From: Temnothorax longispinosus | Taxonomy: Eukaryota > Arthropoda > Insecta > Hymenoptera > Formicidae | Direction of reading: 5' to 3' | DNA: 64,000 nucleotides | NCBI RefSeq assembly: GCF_030848805.1 | Contig: NC_092361.1 | Coordinates: 3,162,001-3,226,000 of the forward strand | In this document: piece by piece, positions 36,401-48,406 of the stretch | How positions within the stretch are numbered: the first letter of the stretch is position 1 | Layout: every line of letters begins with the position of its first letter | Position numbers and translations under genes: made by a program | Notes under the pieces: model-generated | What the model was told of the DNA's origin: nothing | Seen by the model: only the letters and a program-made list of their open reading frames with translations | The model's database searches: none

Positions 36401-37964
36401 TTGCTCACGAGATCGACGAATACCAAGTTCAACGCTTCGAGGAATTCTCAATGTGATAAAGATACATTGCGTGCCGAATACCGCCTAAGAAAACTCGGTA
36501 ACGATTTTAAGAAGAAATTGGCAAGAACTTTGACGTTCAAAAACAAGGAAATAAATTCTGAACACGCAAGCTTGATTTTAAAATATGAGGGAATTTTTAA
36601 GAGGCGAAAAAGTTTCTCCAACTTTATTTACTTATTTAATAGAGACAAACTCACCATCTTTATAATAAAGATAAAAGATCCCATGAGTCTGACCACTCGG
36701 TTGAATCTTAACTCCAGATACTGTAAAAAACGAATTGCTAATTATCAAGATTCATCATGTGAAATCATTTATGTACCTCGTAAGATGACGTAATTCGGAG
36801 CCCGTAGAAAACCGGCAGGTACACGATCGCCATCGTCACGGATACAAAAATATCCGCGATCACGACGCACCATAATTGCGTGCCGTAAACGTACATTTCG
36901 GCCGGCAATCCCAACATTGCTATACCCGATATGTAGCTGCAATTTTAAAGAGCCGTTCTTAGAATTACTCTTAATCATGCAGCATTTAGAGATTTAGACA
37001 ATGCAAATTTAAACGTCACTAATTCCCAATTCATTTCTGCCAAATTGACGGCCACTGAATTTAATATCGTCAATCGCGAACGTAAAGAGAGTTGTGAATT
37101 AAAAATAAATATCCAGAACCGACGAAAACTAATTTCGTCTTATTTCAAAATTGCATTTTATTATCTATGATTTAAATAAGTTGTATAACAGTTGTCTAAT
37201 ATATACATCTATTATACAAATTTTATAATATATACATGTATTAGTTGTAAGAACGAAGATTATTATATTATTCTAATTCAAAAATGCAATTTCACCATTT
37301 TACAAAGGACTGTATGCTTAAATTAGAAGTAAAGCAATTCGCAGATAGCAGTTGACGTCAGTAAAACGTTAACGGCTTATGACTAATATGGGGTGCTTAG
37401 AACGAATTTTCTTATCCTAGTTATCTCGACACGTGGACCTAAGATTATTGATAATTACAACCTTAACCAGAGAGCCTTGACGGCCAATTGAGGCAACTTA
37501 GGCACCTAACATGCCCTGTACATTTCCGGTTCACGGAACAATTTCTCGAACAATATTCATATTTTCGTATCCAATAAGCTTATGTAAAAGAATATAAGTT
37601 AATTGATAAATTCCCATATTTTCGTATGTATATTTCATACATTTTAAAGCACATATTTTAAAGACATATTTTAGAATCTTAGGAAACATTTCTAATTATG
37701 CGTTTTTTCGATCCTATGATAGAAAAGTTAATCTGAAACTCTTGGCAGAGAGGAATAAATAAATCTTTACCTTGCTATCAGTGACATGCTTATCGGAAAT
37801 ATAGACATCTTTTGGCCGCCTACAAGGTACTCTCCCACGGCGTCCACCTTCTTCCTGGACGCGTACCACTGATAGACGCCTACAAGGGCAGAGACGCCCA
37901 GCATCCCAATGAACACGATGGAATCGACCAAGTCGAACGTTCGCCGAGTATTCGTCGTATCCAT
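33443..37964 (-). CDS. SLC5-family sodium/solute symporter (SMVT/SMCT-like)
   Basis: Complete gene; thirteen exons read right to left: 37964-37771, 36936-36777, 36720-36655, 36369-36250, 35968-35814, 35616-35476, 35409-35301, 35125-35016, 34803-34620, 34489-34403, 34034-33853, 33782-33599, 33511-33443. All have GT-AG borders with matching phases and sum to 586 aa, normal for the family. Visible features: first helix at about 12-34 (DLVDSIVFIGMLGV); the SSF motif EYLVGGQKMSIFPISMSLIAS ahead of helix 2 (about 45-65); family block GGLKAVVWTDTIQTMLM at about 181-197; TGLNSMSGVIYEDMIKP at about 356-372; a Cys/Asn-containing extracellular loop before helix 13. Such proteins are plasma-membrane Na+-driven carriers of vitamins, monocarboxylates or related small anions; the exact substrate is not predictable. 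Retaining intron 12 would give an alternative C-terminus stopping at 33551. The ATG lies in a short exon with CpG-rich DNA upstream (about 38.6 kb). Confidence 0.95.
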
Positions 37965-40900
37965 TGCGCCTCGAATTTCTTTTGTCGAGCAAAAATTGTC
38001 CCAATTAGATATTCACATCCGATAAATTTTGTATTTCGATACCGTCGTGGACATTACAGCTGTTTTTCGGTACTGAGCAATAGTGTTTGTAGCTGTACTG
38101 AGCTGTAAGTCGATACTGAGCGGACTTATACAAATTCGCAAATTAACACAAAAGATTAGGTCGCAATTACTTCCCCTTCGCGTGCGAGTTTTCCAACATT
38201 CCACAGAAATTTAGCGAACGTCCAGTACGACCAGTATTTAACACAGTTTCGACATTTTAAAGATTGTAAAACCGTGTAACGTAAACTTACGTAAAAATCA
38301 ATCTGTCCGCAAGACGAGTTAGATTTAACTGTAAAAATACATCATAAATGATATTTATTCCAAATATATTCGCATCATCGTAGTTTTACGGATGCACATA
38401 AATTCACGAAACTCTATACTCTCACACTCTTATAAATCTATTTGTGCTCTATAAAATTAGAAAATCACGTATCACAGATGTACTTGTCAAATTTTTTAAA
38501 ATCACACGGAAACGCGAAAAATTAAGCAGAAAAGTCACGATGAGAATGATTGAAGTCAAATTCGATATTTTTATAAAGTCCGTCGTTTTAATTCCTTTGA
38601 TTTCGCGCGATTACCGTGATTTCGAGATTGCGCGATGATGCGGCGACGAGATTACGGATGTGCCGCTTCTTCTGCGCGCTCTACGAAACGTCTGTGACGG
38701 TGAAAGAGCGACGCGTTAAACGCAGCTCCACGGGTCACGATTGAATAATTGCGGTTTCTCCGTCGCTCCGTTGCTCTATATTGCTCTCGACCACCGCCTT
38801 CCGTGATGGTACTTGTATGAATATATGAAACGGCTAATTTTCGTAGATCACCTTTGTTCCAGTCTCAATCTCTCTCTTTTCATACGCATTTTTGTCCGAT
38901 TAATCCTTTCGGTCCTCAACTTTTTTATCACTAGAAGAAGAAATAAATCTTTTGGATTAGCGAATTAGTTCGGACAAAGTGATTCTTATTTTTCATAGTA
39001 ATGTATGAGAATAATGTCCATTATATGATCCACATAACTATAGGATTTAGATATCATTTCCTCTTTTGGCGTTTGGCGTATACACAAAATATTTCATAAA
39101 ATTGATGCCGAATAGATATTTATTACGATAAACAAGGTAGAAAAAAGTACTGTTATACTGTTAATTTATTAATTCGCAGCTGATCGGACTGTCCATTAGG
39201 AGATTTTATATGCAAACAGTTATATAAAAATGACATATTTGGAAAACTATGTATTTTCCACTACAAAGTGTACAAGTGATTCCACAAGTCATTCCACTAC
39301 GAGTGAAATAAAAAGGTACTGTAGGAGTGCTGAGAAGGGGAAATAAATTTTTGTGTATATTTATCGGTATATCTATATTTTTATTTATAAAAAAAAAAAC
39401 AAAGTTGCCGCTGCTTGACAGAAACATTTTGTCGCATTTCTTTGAGCCCATTAGAGCCAAGTAACATTAAACGTTCACGAAAAATTGCAGCGTAACTACA
39501 AGTACATATAGTAAAAAAACGCGTTCGCTCTTTTTATTATTTTTAAAAGCGACACGGTAACAACAGCAAAATTTGGTATCCATTCAGGATACAAATATAC
39601 TTCGGTAACGGGTGTGTATCTCGAAAAAAATGTACAATGGAATGTATATCATGTCGATTTCTTATAACGACTGACACTCATGACAAATCCATGCCGCACT
39701 TTACAAATATCTTAGAAATATTATAACGTTATACAAATTTCGTAAAATCATTATTTTAACGATTGCTTAATATCGCGATAACATCAAATCGCGCATTGAA
39801 ACTCCTTTTTTACATTTTATTGTGATGAACGTAGTGGATCAATCAATGAATTAAATTATTATATTTAAACTATCTGCTGATACTTATAACAATATCTTTC
39901 TCAGAAATCAGCACCTCCGATGTACATATGTAAAATATAACTCCAGCAAATGTTTTTATGTAATATTTAAAATGATATAATTGTTATTTTCATAAAAATA
40001 AAATATTAATAAAAAAAATTGAAAATATAGATGTATATTCAAAATATTTAATATATCTTTAAATAAAATTTATTTTTTATTTTTTTGTGATAATCTTAAA
40101 ATTTTCATCGTCATTAATTTGAGATTTACTGAAGTTAATACTTTATATATGATACATATGTATATATATAGAACATGCACGACATATATACATGACATAT
40201 ACGTATACATGTGTATATGTACGTATATATATGAGAGACATCGTCTCTTTATTATATCTATATTACCTACACAAATAAATTTCTATATCACAAATATATA
40301 TTTCAACATCGAAAAAATTCGTCGAAAAGGCACGCCGTATTAATATCTATTGTTTCAATTGCATTCACCTTAGATCGCGTTGAAAAAGGCACGCTTTAAG
40401 TCACATGGATATTTATATAACAATATAAGAATAAGTACGATAATATAATCAATAAGGAACACACTAACAGATTCAGAATAATTCACATACACCAACACAT
40501 CCGTCTAAGAGTAACATCGTAATATATTCTATATTATTATCACGCGTGAAAGGTTGTCCAGTATGTTAAAATTAAGATAATAATGAGCTATGTGTTTATA
40601 ACATTTTCTGAAGCTGAAAGATTGAGAAGATTATAAGCGATAGATTTTGATCATGAAATCAACTGCCTAAGTAATGTCACCACCATATTATTCGTGATAC
40701 TGAACCTCTTAATTAAAAGAATAATCGATTACTAAAATAATTAATAAAACATTAAATTATATACAATTAATATTAAAATTATATACAATTCACTTTTAAG
40801 TACGCTAGAAGGAAAGTTGAGAAAATCTTGCTTGTAAGATCTCAAGCCGTTTAATTCTTCCACCTTTCGAACTTGTTTACATTCGCAAAAGTTTCTTTGC

Positions 40901-43532
40901 ATCGCATCGTTTTATTTGAACGTATCAGCAAACAGGGACTGCTAAGTAAGAGTAGACTATTCGCTATATTATATACAGTTCAACTCGAGAATTTAATGCT
41001 ACGAGCTGCCTCTGGGCAAAGTTAATATCTTCGTTTCTGGAAGACGTTGATCCACCCTCGAAGGGGATCATGTAATGAAATGAAAAGTGCGCTGTAGTGT
41101 GTAGCTATTTCGCTAATCGCTAAGAATGGTGAATCGTGTATAAATGATTAAATCTAAGGTCAGAGCGGTTGCTGCAAGAAGGCGAAGTATTTTGTATTAA
41201 CTATAAATGTAAATCCTTTCATTTAATTTAATTACCGAAATAGTTGCCTGTGTTTTTTTTTAATTTCCTGAGCTTCGGCTATAAGATTATTCGATGAGTA
41301 TTTAAAATTTTAAATTTTATCAATATAATTAAAAGTTTCAACCCGGCATATGTCACTTGTGATCATTTTTTAGAAGAGATTTTTAGAAATATATATAGTA
41401 AACTTGAAACTGCTTTTTTTTATAAATTAATTTATATGTTAATTCATATTAAAGTCATTAATTTAAAGAGTCGTTAATCATTATTGACAATTTACAAAGT
41501 TGAGCAAATGTTTACTCATTAAAATTGAGCATTAATCGAGCACTTCCTCCCAATCAATAAATATAGAATATTCCTTGGGAGCAAGTAATTGTTGAGCGCA
41601 TTTGTTTTGAGCAAATTGCAAATATCAATGCAAATCCATTTCCAAGAGTAGTGTCTTTCGATATTCTTTCAATTCTCTCGAACTTTAAAGTCGACCAATT
41701 TAATTGGACATTTTTTTTATTTTTTATCAGAATTAATGGCTGTTAAATTACATTTACAGACTATAATCCCATTAATATTATTTAAATTTACATTGCTGTG
41801 GAATTTCGCAACGTAGTACATTGTGCCTTGGCTCGCCACGGTTCGCGATAAAATTGTTATCGATTTCCCTTCGTTCTCGCGTGCAACGTCACTGACCTAT
41901 GCAAAGTGCGCCGTCTTATACGCGCACGTTTGCTCGAAAGGCCTTTCATGGACGGAATGGCTGATAAGGATGCGATTTCTTAAGTTAATTATTATATATT
42001 TATTACTAAAATCCTATATAGACACGCATTGTGCATAATTTGCAACAGAAATTTACGCACCGATCTTTAATTCAGGCCATTGATATCATTTTAATGATTG
42101 TAAAATACTAAAAAGTAATCATAAAAATACGTGGAAAAATTTCGCAAATATTCTTTGATGTTTTATTGCATGCTAAGACAAAAAGATTTGAGATCTAGAA
42201 AATCAGTAAGTGCCAAATAAAAATTTGGAAGAGAACCTTTTTGTAAATAAGAGATTTAATTACTAGGAAATATTGAATTTATTTATTATTTGATTCATTA
42301 ATTTAATCTGTACATGTGGCATTAATTTTTTTTTCATCACAGTTAATACTGATGCACAGAATCTTTAGCAATGAATAGATAACTGTAAAAGATCTTAGTT
42401 TATTTGAAGAACCAGCGAAAGGGTAACTTTAAGGACACTTATACAGCCTATCTTCTGACAAAAGTGTTGGAATTAGTATATCAATTTCGTGGAAGCGAAA
42501 TGTTTCGCATTTCGCCAGCAGTTTAAGATCGGGAGGATAAAGTCGACAATTACACCGCGCGCGTCTATATCCCGCGAGCATATCGCGTCAATAATTATTT
42601 AATTAAGTCACACAGCCGCACGGTTCGCGGAGGCGTGACACGCATTCACGAGTCACTCCAAAAACTTACGATACTATAATCATAGCAATAGCTGTACAAG
42701 TAATCTATTAGGTTTTAGAGTCTCGACATTTATAGTCTCGACGTAGGAGCAACGTTATTTTTCAAATATTATTCCTTCAAAATGCAATTAATTCATAGTT
42801 GGAAATGAGCATGTGTCATTTCCCCAAGTCATCGAAAATGTCATTAACAGCAAATCACTTGTTTCATGACGGCGTTTAATGATTCAGGGATTATCGAGAA
42901 GTAAAATAATTATGTAGAAACACGTTTATTCTCTGTGAGGCTGTGGTCATTCATGGAACTATCGACTATGAATATCACTGTTTAACGTACGTTAAAAATT
43001 GCGCGAGCATTCAAGAAAGACAAAGTGGCGGTATATCGAGCGATCTCTCATTCGATCGCGTTGCTACGTATGTTCCAATATCCATTAACAACGTAGCTCG
43101 AAAAACCGTTGGTAAAAACGTGAAAAATCTTATAGAATATCTCAATATGTATTCGTAGGACAAGACAAAGTAGCCACGTCACATTTTACGCATAATACGC
43201 TTCGCCACATCCTCTTTTCATTTTCCTGTCCACTTAAGCCAGAATTGTCCTCGATTTCAATATAGCAATCTTTTCCTCAACATTCTGTTCTTTCAGTAAA
43301 TATATATTTTTTTTTACAAAAGCAATTATCGCCACAAAAGTGTTCTCACTTACCTCAGAACTTCTACTCAGAACTACTAACCAGAACTTCAAAACTCGTT
43401 TTTAGAACAAGTAAAAATTTATCTCTCAATGCTCCTCTCTTTTAATTTTAAGTACTTCAAAATGTTTCGAGTAAAGTCAAAAATAGTCCTACTCATATTC
43501 TTATCGACGTTAAATATCCATAATTTGAAATC
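37965..43532. other. Upstream flank of SLC5 gene and intergenic AT-rich DNA
   Basis: 38580-38830 is relatively CpG-rich and may be the SLC5 promoter or an untranslated first exon. 38.9-43.5 kb is AT-rich with (TA)-type tracts (for example 40130-40230) and no supported gene. Short open frames at 41823-42038 and 42943-43158 have no domain. Confidence 0.45.
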
Positions 43533-46500
43533 TTAAAACGAACTCTCGCGAGCCTTCGTCTTAAGCTGCGCGGCATCTGGGCTCGGTGTCATCGCCGGGT
43601 TATCGTAAGCATAATCGAGGGTGGTATCTTCGCTAGCATGTCGTCGTGAAAGAGGAGTGCTCGTGGTGTTTGGTGTGGTATTAATCCCGTTACTATTACT
43701 ATTGCTAGTACTATTATTATTCTCGATCTTGGTTTCTTGCTCCACCGTGCCACTTATGCTCGGTATGGTCAACTTGAGACCATTTTGCTTATTCACAGCG
43801 GCCTCGACGTCGTCTTGCACTTTGTTCTTATTGGCCTGTTGAAGCAACAACGAAATTAAGGCCTCAAAGTGCTTGCAACTGCCTCGCAAACATCACGCAA
43901 GAAGTCAATTTTATCGGAATGATTATTTACGGCTTTACAAAATTAAAATCAGAAAGTAGAATTTGTAGGAAACTACATTAAATTTTATTTGTTAATTTGC
44001 AATATTTTATCTCTGCACCTCGTTTAAGTTCGATATTTAAGAAATCTGTCTCAATATGAATGAATAGAGATGCTTCTTAAAAAGGTCTATTCTTGTGGGT
44101 CCTTACCTTCAATTTTATATTCCTTCTGAATACAGTTTGCAAAGAATGCTGAATCCTTTTCCACCGTATTAAGGTTCTTCCCAGCAGGTACAGCATTCCG
44201 AACAATGAGAAACAGGTCAGTGTCGTTGTGATCACAAACCTATACTTCAGTTTCTCGACCTCTTCTACAATAGAAGAATAGATTTTAACGACTAATATAA
44301 GAATTATGTAAGAAGTCGAAATGATTATACGTGTAGTATAGCTAATTCATTTTCGAAACCGATTCTTATATTGAAATTGTTATAAAAAATATTATAAGAA
44401 ATATTAACAATGTGCATTTTACGTAGAGAAATATGTATTATTTTCTATTTAATATATAACCATTAGGTATCTCCGTGCAATTTAATTTCACGCAATAGAT
44501 CGAACGTAAGTGATTTAAAAGAAACTAGGGACTAATTATCAATATAATCTCTTTTGTGCTCTGTAACATATCGCTTCGATTTCAAAAAAGATACGCGTGA
44601 GTATATCTAACATCCGTTCTCGTTGAAACCTCGAAAGTGAAAGTTGCCAGTTATGTTCTAAAGTAAAGTATATGTTCTCTTGTGTATTAGAAAGGAAGAC
44701 TCAACGTTAATACGAAATATTAAAACGAATAGTATGTTACAAAATGTTTACGATCACTTTCCTCTAATCGCAAATTATATAAGGCAATAGGCATATATAT
44801 AAGATGGCATTAAAATATTAAAATTTAAATATCAAAGTTTCCCGAGTGTTCTTAAAAAGTTTCTTAACAAAAGTATTTATAACGTAACTATACCTCGATT
44901 ATAAATGTATCTAAAAATACATGCTTTGGTAATAAAAATAACTGCGAGATTGGCAAAGGTAAATTATGAATACCGGTCTTTGCGACCGTGCATCAAGCGG
45001 CAGTCGCGCAAGAATTACGAGCCGGCTGACGCCTGTGCGAGATTTGCGTCGTTGAAATCTCCGAGTCGTCTGACTTCTCTCGAGGCGTGCGGTACTTCGC
45101 GGCAAAATTATGTGCATATTCTATTCGCATTTGTACCCACTCACCTCTGAGATCATCGTACTGTCTTGATTGATCCATGCGTTGGACATAGCGTTGATCA
45201 TGAAGATAAACTGAAATCAGAGGAAACGACCAATAATTAATTCAGCATTTCGCACACTCGTAACATGTTTATCGAGTAAACTTTCCTAAAGTGTGCTCGA
45301 GAAGTTTCAACATTAAATATATTTCATTAAAATACTTCTTTATCAAGTTTATCAGAAATTTATTTAGAAAGCGTTACGAAAATTAGCTATTAGCGACGCT
45401 ACAAAACTCGAAGATTTCTCCAACTATAACTGTTGTACTACTATGTACCAGATATGCAAGAGGGAAACTCGACGCTATTGCTCACATGTAATAAAAGTTG
45501 AATCAATTACAGTTTTAAGAACAACAGTCAAGTGCATAAATCACATTGCCACTATTAATTGCCAGTATTCTTTTAATAATAGTAATATAATGTTAATACA
45601 TATTGCAATCTTTATTAATAAAGTTTGTTCTAATATAGAATAGGTCTAAAATAGAAAAGAATGAACAATATTAAAAATAAAAATATATTTATAATTAAAA
45701 ATATCAATATATGCGTAAATTTTTACCAAATTGATTTTATTGATTTGTGAAGTAGGCATCTATTTTTAAGTCCACTACTCGAAGCATGTACTTCTTCTAT
45801 ATATGTCTATATCTTTCGAGTCTATTTTGAAGCAAACCACATCAATTTCATAAAATTGATTTGGTTTACGCACGATTGATCTGTCTATTACTAACATCCT
45901 TTGGCATATTCGTCTCCTTTAATTTGTTCTCCATTTCTTCTTATTCGAATCAATGATCTACCTCTCAAAAAGTGTAAGTTCTCTGCGCGCCTGCGTAAGG
46001 CCGACGAAGTCGGTCGCGATAGCAACTCGTAGCACAAACAATTCCGACCTACGATGCTTACGTGTAGCACGTGAGAATGCGATTATGCCTTATCCCAACC
46101 GTAAACGCGAGATGACCCCGTTCCAAATTGAAAAGAGTAGCAAACCCAGACCTGGGGCGACGAGTTTGCGTGGATCGATCCGCGAAAACTTAGCCACGAT
46201 GGCGATGGATAAGATTCGCAAGCAAAGGGTACTCCAAATTGAGATATTTAATTATTCAGAATTATACTGATTGTCAACGATATAACAGATAAATTTTATT
46301 GTATTAGACATTTAAATAATAAATTGACATGTTTAGACACGTGTTGTCATATTAATACTTGAAAAATTTACGTGCGTCTTTAATATACATATAGCTAAAA
46401 TGTATGCTATTCTATAGCACGCTGCAATTCAGATTTGAATGGTTTAATTATGACAGGTTTAATTACAGCGCAATTTTAAAAGATGACAAATTAAAATATC

Positions 46501-48406
46501 CTAACGCTAAATATAAGCGTGGAAATTTGGAATAATCTTCATCCATCGTTCTCTTACAAATCTCTCGAGTATCACCATATGAAAAAAAAAAACACGTCTT
46601 CCCCGAGAGTCCTATTTTATTGAACATTTTTACGTTCATTACTTAACACGCCGAGTCAACAAGTTCTCCCCCAACGTAGAAATTATATATAAGTCTGAAC
46701 CGAGTTTACCGACATAACGTAACCGGACACCGTAACGGGGACTCTCAATGGGGAACCAGACAGAACTCTACACGGACAATTTCGTATGAACGCACGTCAA
46801 ATCAAATCCCCCTACCTCTCCCCCCCCGTCACGCGAAGGAGCATCTTTTGATGTAGAGGCAGAGATTTTCATTCTTCGCGCGTCCCAAGAAGGAGCGGTG
46901 CCGCGGTTTCTCCTACCTGTCGGAGCATGAAATACATCTCCCCTTCCCCATTGCGAAACCGACGTTGAATACCAAGCAGGAATGGAAGGGAAAAAAAGGA
47001 CGATGAAGAGGAGGACAGGGAGGGTCCGAGGAGGTTGAAAGAAAAAGGACGGCGACGAGGACGGAGGGAGGAAGAAAAGAAGCTAGGTGACTCATCGACC
47101 GTGTTCGCGTGTGGGAAGTCGGTAGGAACAGTCAGGTGCAAAGTCAACGGACCCGAGAACCCGGGTTCGGTTTGCTCGCTCGCTCGCTCGTCCGCCGCCG
47201 TACTCGGCAGAGGTGAACGACGGCACCGTATTGCTATCCGGTTTCCCGTACGCGCCGGCTCGCGTGAAAACGAGAAACCGGAACGACAGGACGATGCACC
47301 GCGATACGTGACAGGCACCGGATGAAAGGCGATCGGTCTATAAATTCAAATTCGCAAAATACGAGCCGAAATATAAAACGCTATTTTTTTTCAACAACTT
47401 AAGTTTCGAACGCTTTCATGCTCGATTGCATATATTTTAGTCTACATTTTCGTTAGAAACATTTTCAAACGAAAGCTAATTGTAAGAGAATCATTTTACA
47501 TGTACTTTTATATTTAAAACGGGTCTTGGGCCGGTATTCATATCGACCATAGTCAGATCTTATATCAAGACCGTCTTAAGTAATATCTTAAGATGCTAAT
47601 ACGACTCTGTGGCCGGTATTCATATCACGGAGAAAATTTTATATTAAATATTACTATGGTGTCGCACTAGTTGCGGGCCATCGAGGTATTATAAGTTAAA
47701 ATACTATAATCATTGTTTTAAAAACAATTAAATAACGTAATTTTGACCATAAACATAGTATTTTAACTTATAATTCCTCGATGGTCCGCAGCTAGTGCGA
47801 CACCATAGTAATATTTAATATAAAATTTTCTCCGTATAGTCGGTTCTTATATTTAAGACCATCTTAAGTACAATCTTAAGATGTCATTAACCAATCACAG
47901 AGCCGTATTAGCATCTTAAGATATTACTTAAGACGGTCTTGAAATAAGATCTGATTATGAATCCCGACCTGTGATTGGTTAATGACATCTTAAGGTTGTA
48001 CTTAAGACGGTCTTAAATATAAGAACCGACTATAAATACCGGTCTTATATACTCGACTGACTGTGATCGCGCAATGAGTTTAACGATGATTTTTAAACGA
48101 TGCATTATAGCAGTAAAAAATTAATGATCATCATATTTTAACAGTTTTATTTGGATAATTTTCTCTTACATGGAAACTGGTTTATTACTTACATTGACAA
48201 TCTTTTGCGCACTCCTCTGGCTGATAATTATGGCTCGTGACGTTACACGCGATCGCGCAAGGCCTGCAATGCTGATCGAAAGGGCTGCAGTACTCCGAGA
48301 TGTTGCAAAACTTCTCGCCGCATTTGATACCCCGAGGATCGAGGTCGGCCAGCAGGACGTTTGGCAACACGGACAGAGCGACGATAGTTGTCACTATCAA
48401 TGTCAT
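43533..48406 (-). CDS. grnd: Grindelwald-like TNF receptor
   Basis: Complete gene; four coding exons: 48406-48193, 45210-45145, 44264-44107, 43835-43533, phases 1, 1 and 0, total 246 aa. The first in-frame ATG gives a signal peptide (MTLIVTTIVALSVLPNVLLA). The ectodomain, about residues 21-70, has eight cysteines (KCGEKFCNISEYC...HCRPCAIAC...EECAKDCQ) and two N-glycosylation sequons, then QFYLHDQRY. One transmembrane helix (about 105-130, VITTTLTCFSLFGMLYLLG) is followed by basic residues. The cytoplasmic tail is Asn/Ser/Thr-rich and ends with the conserved-looking LDYAYDNPAMTPSPD. This layout and the cysteine text match insect Grindelwald, the receptor for the TNF Eiger that signals to JNK from the plasma membrane. 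The name is from recognition of the family, without a database search. Intron 1 (about 3 kb) contains nested foldback elements and a CpG-rich block. A downstream ATG exists in exon 2 (MDQSRQYDDLR) in the same frame. Confidence 0.78.
46860..47335. promoter_or_regulatory. CpG-rich block inside grnd intron 1
   Basis: A GC-rich island of about 470 bp with long open frames on both strands but no domain. On the minus strand a good splice donor (CGACAG/GTAGGAG) lies near 46919/46918, so the block may be an alternative promoter and first exon for the receptor gene. Splicing to exon 2 would leave the reading frame to start at the ATG of exon 2 (about residue 85 of the full form). Confidence 0.25.
47530..48042. 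mobile_element. Nested foldback elements in grnd intron 1
   Basis: An outer element starts gccggtattcatatcgacc and ends ctataaataccggtc. Its arms share the words agaccgtcttaagtaatatc, taagatgctaatacg and gacggtcttaaatataag in both orientations (47554-47610 pairs with 47897-47953; 47834-47900 pairs with 47969-48032). A second, distinct palindrome (47628-47834) lies within it. It ends about 150 bp from the grnd exon 1 splice donor. No protein. Confidence 0.75.
47628..47834. mobile_element. Inner palindromic element, 207 bp
   Basis: Left arm (47628-47704) begins cggagaaaattttatatt and right arm (47756-47834) ends aatataaaattttctccg. They pair over nearly 80 bp with few mismatches, including gtgtcgcactag / ctagtgcgacac, around a loop of about 50 bp. 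Evidently inserted into the outer foldback element. Confidence 0.85.
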
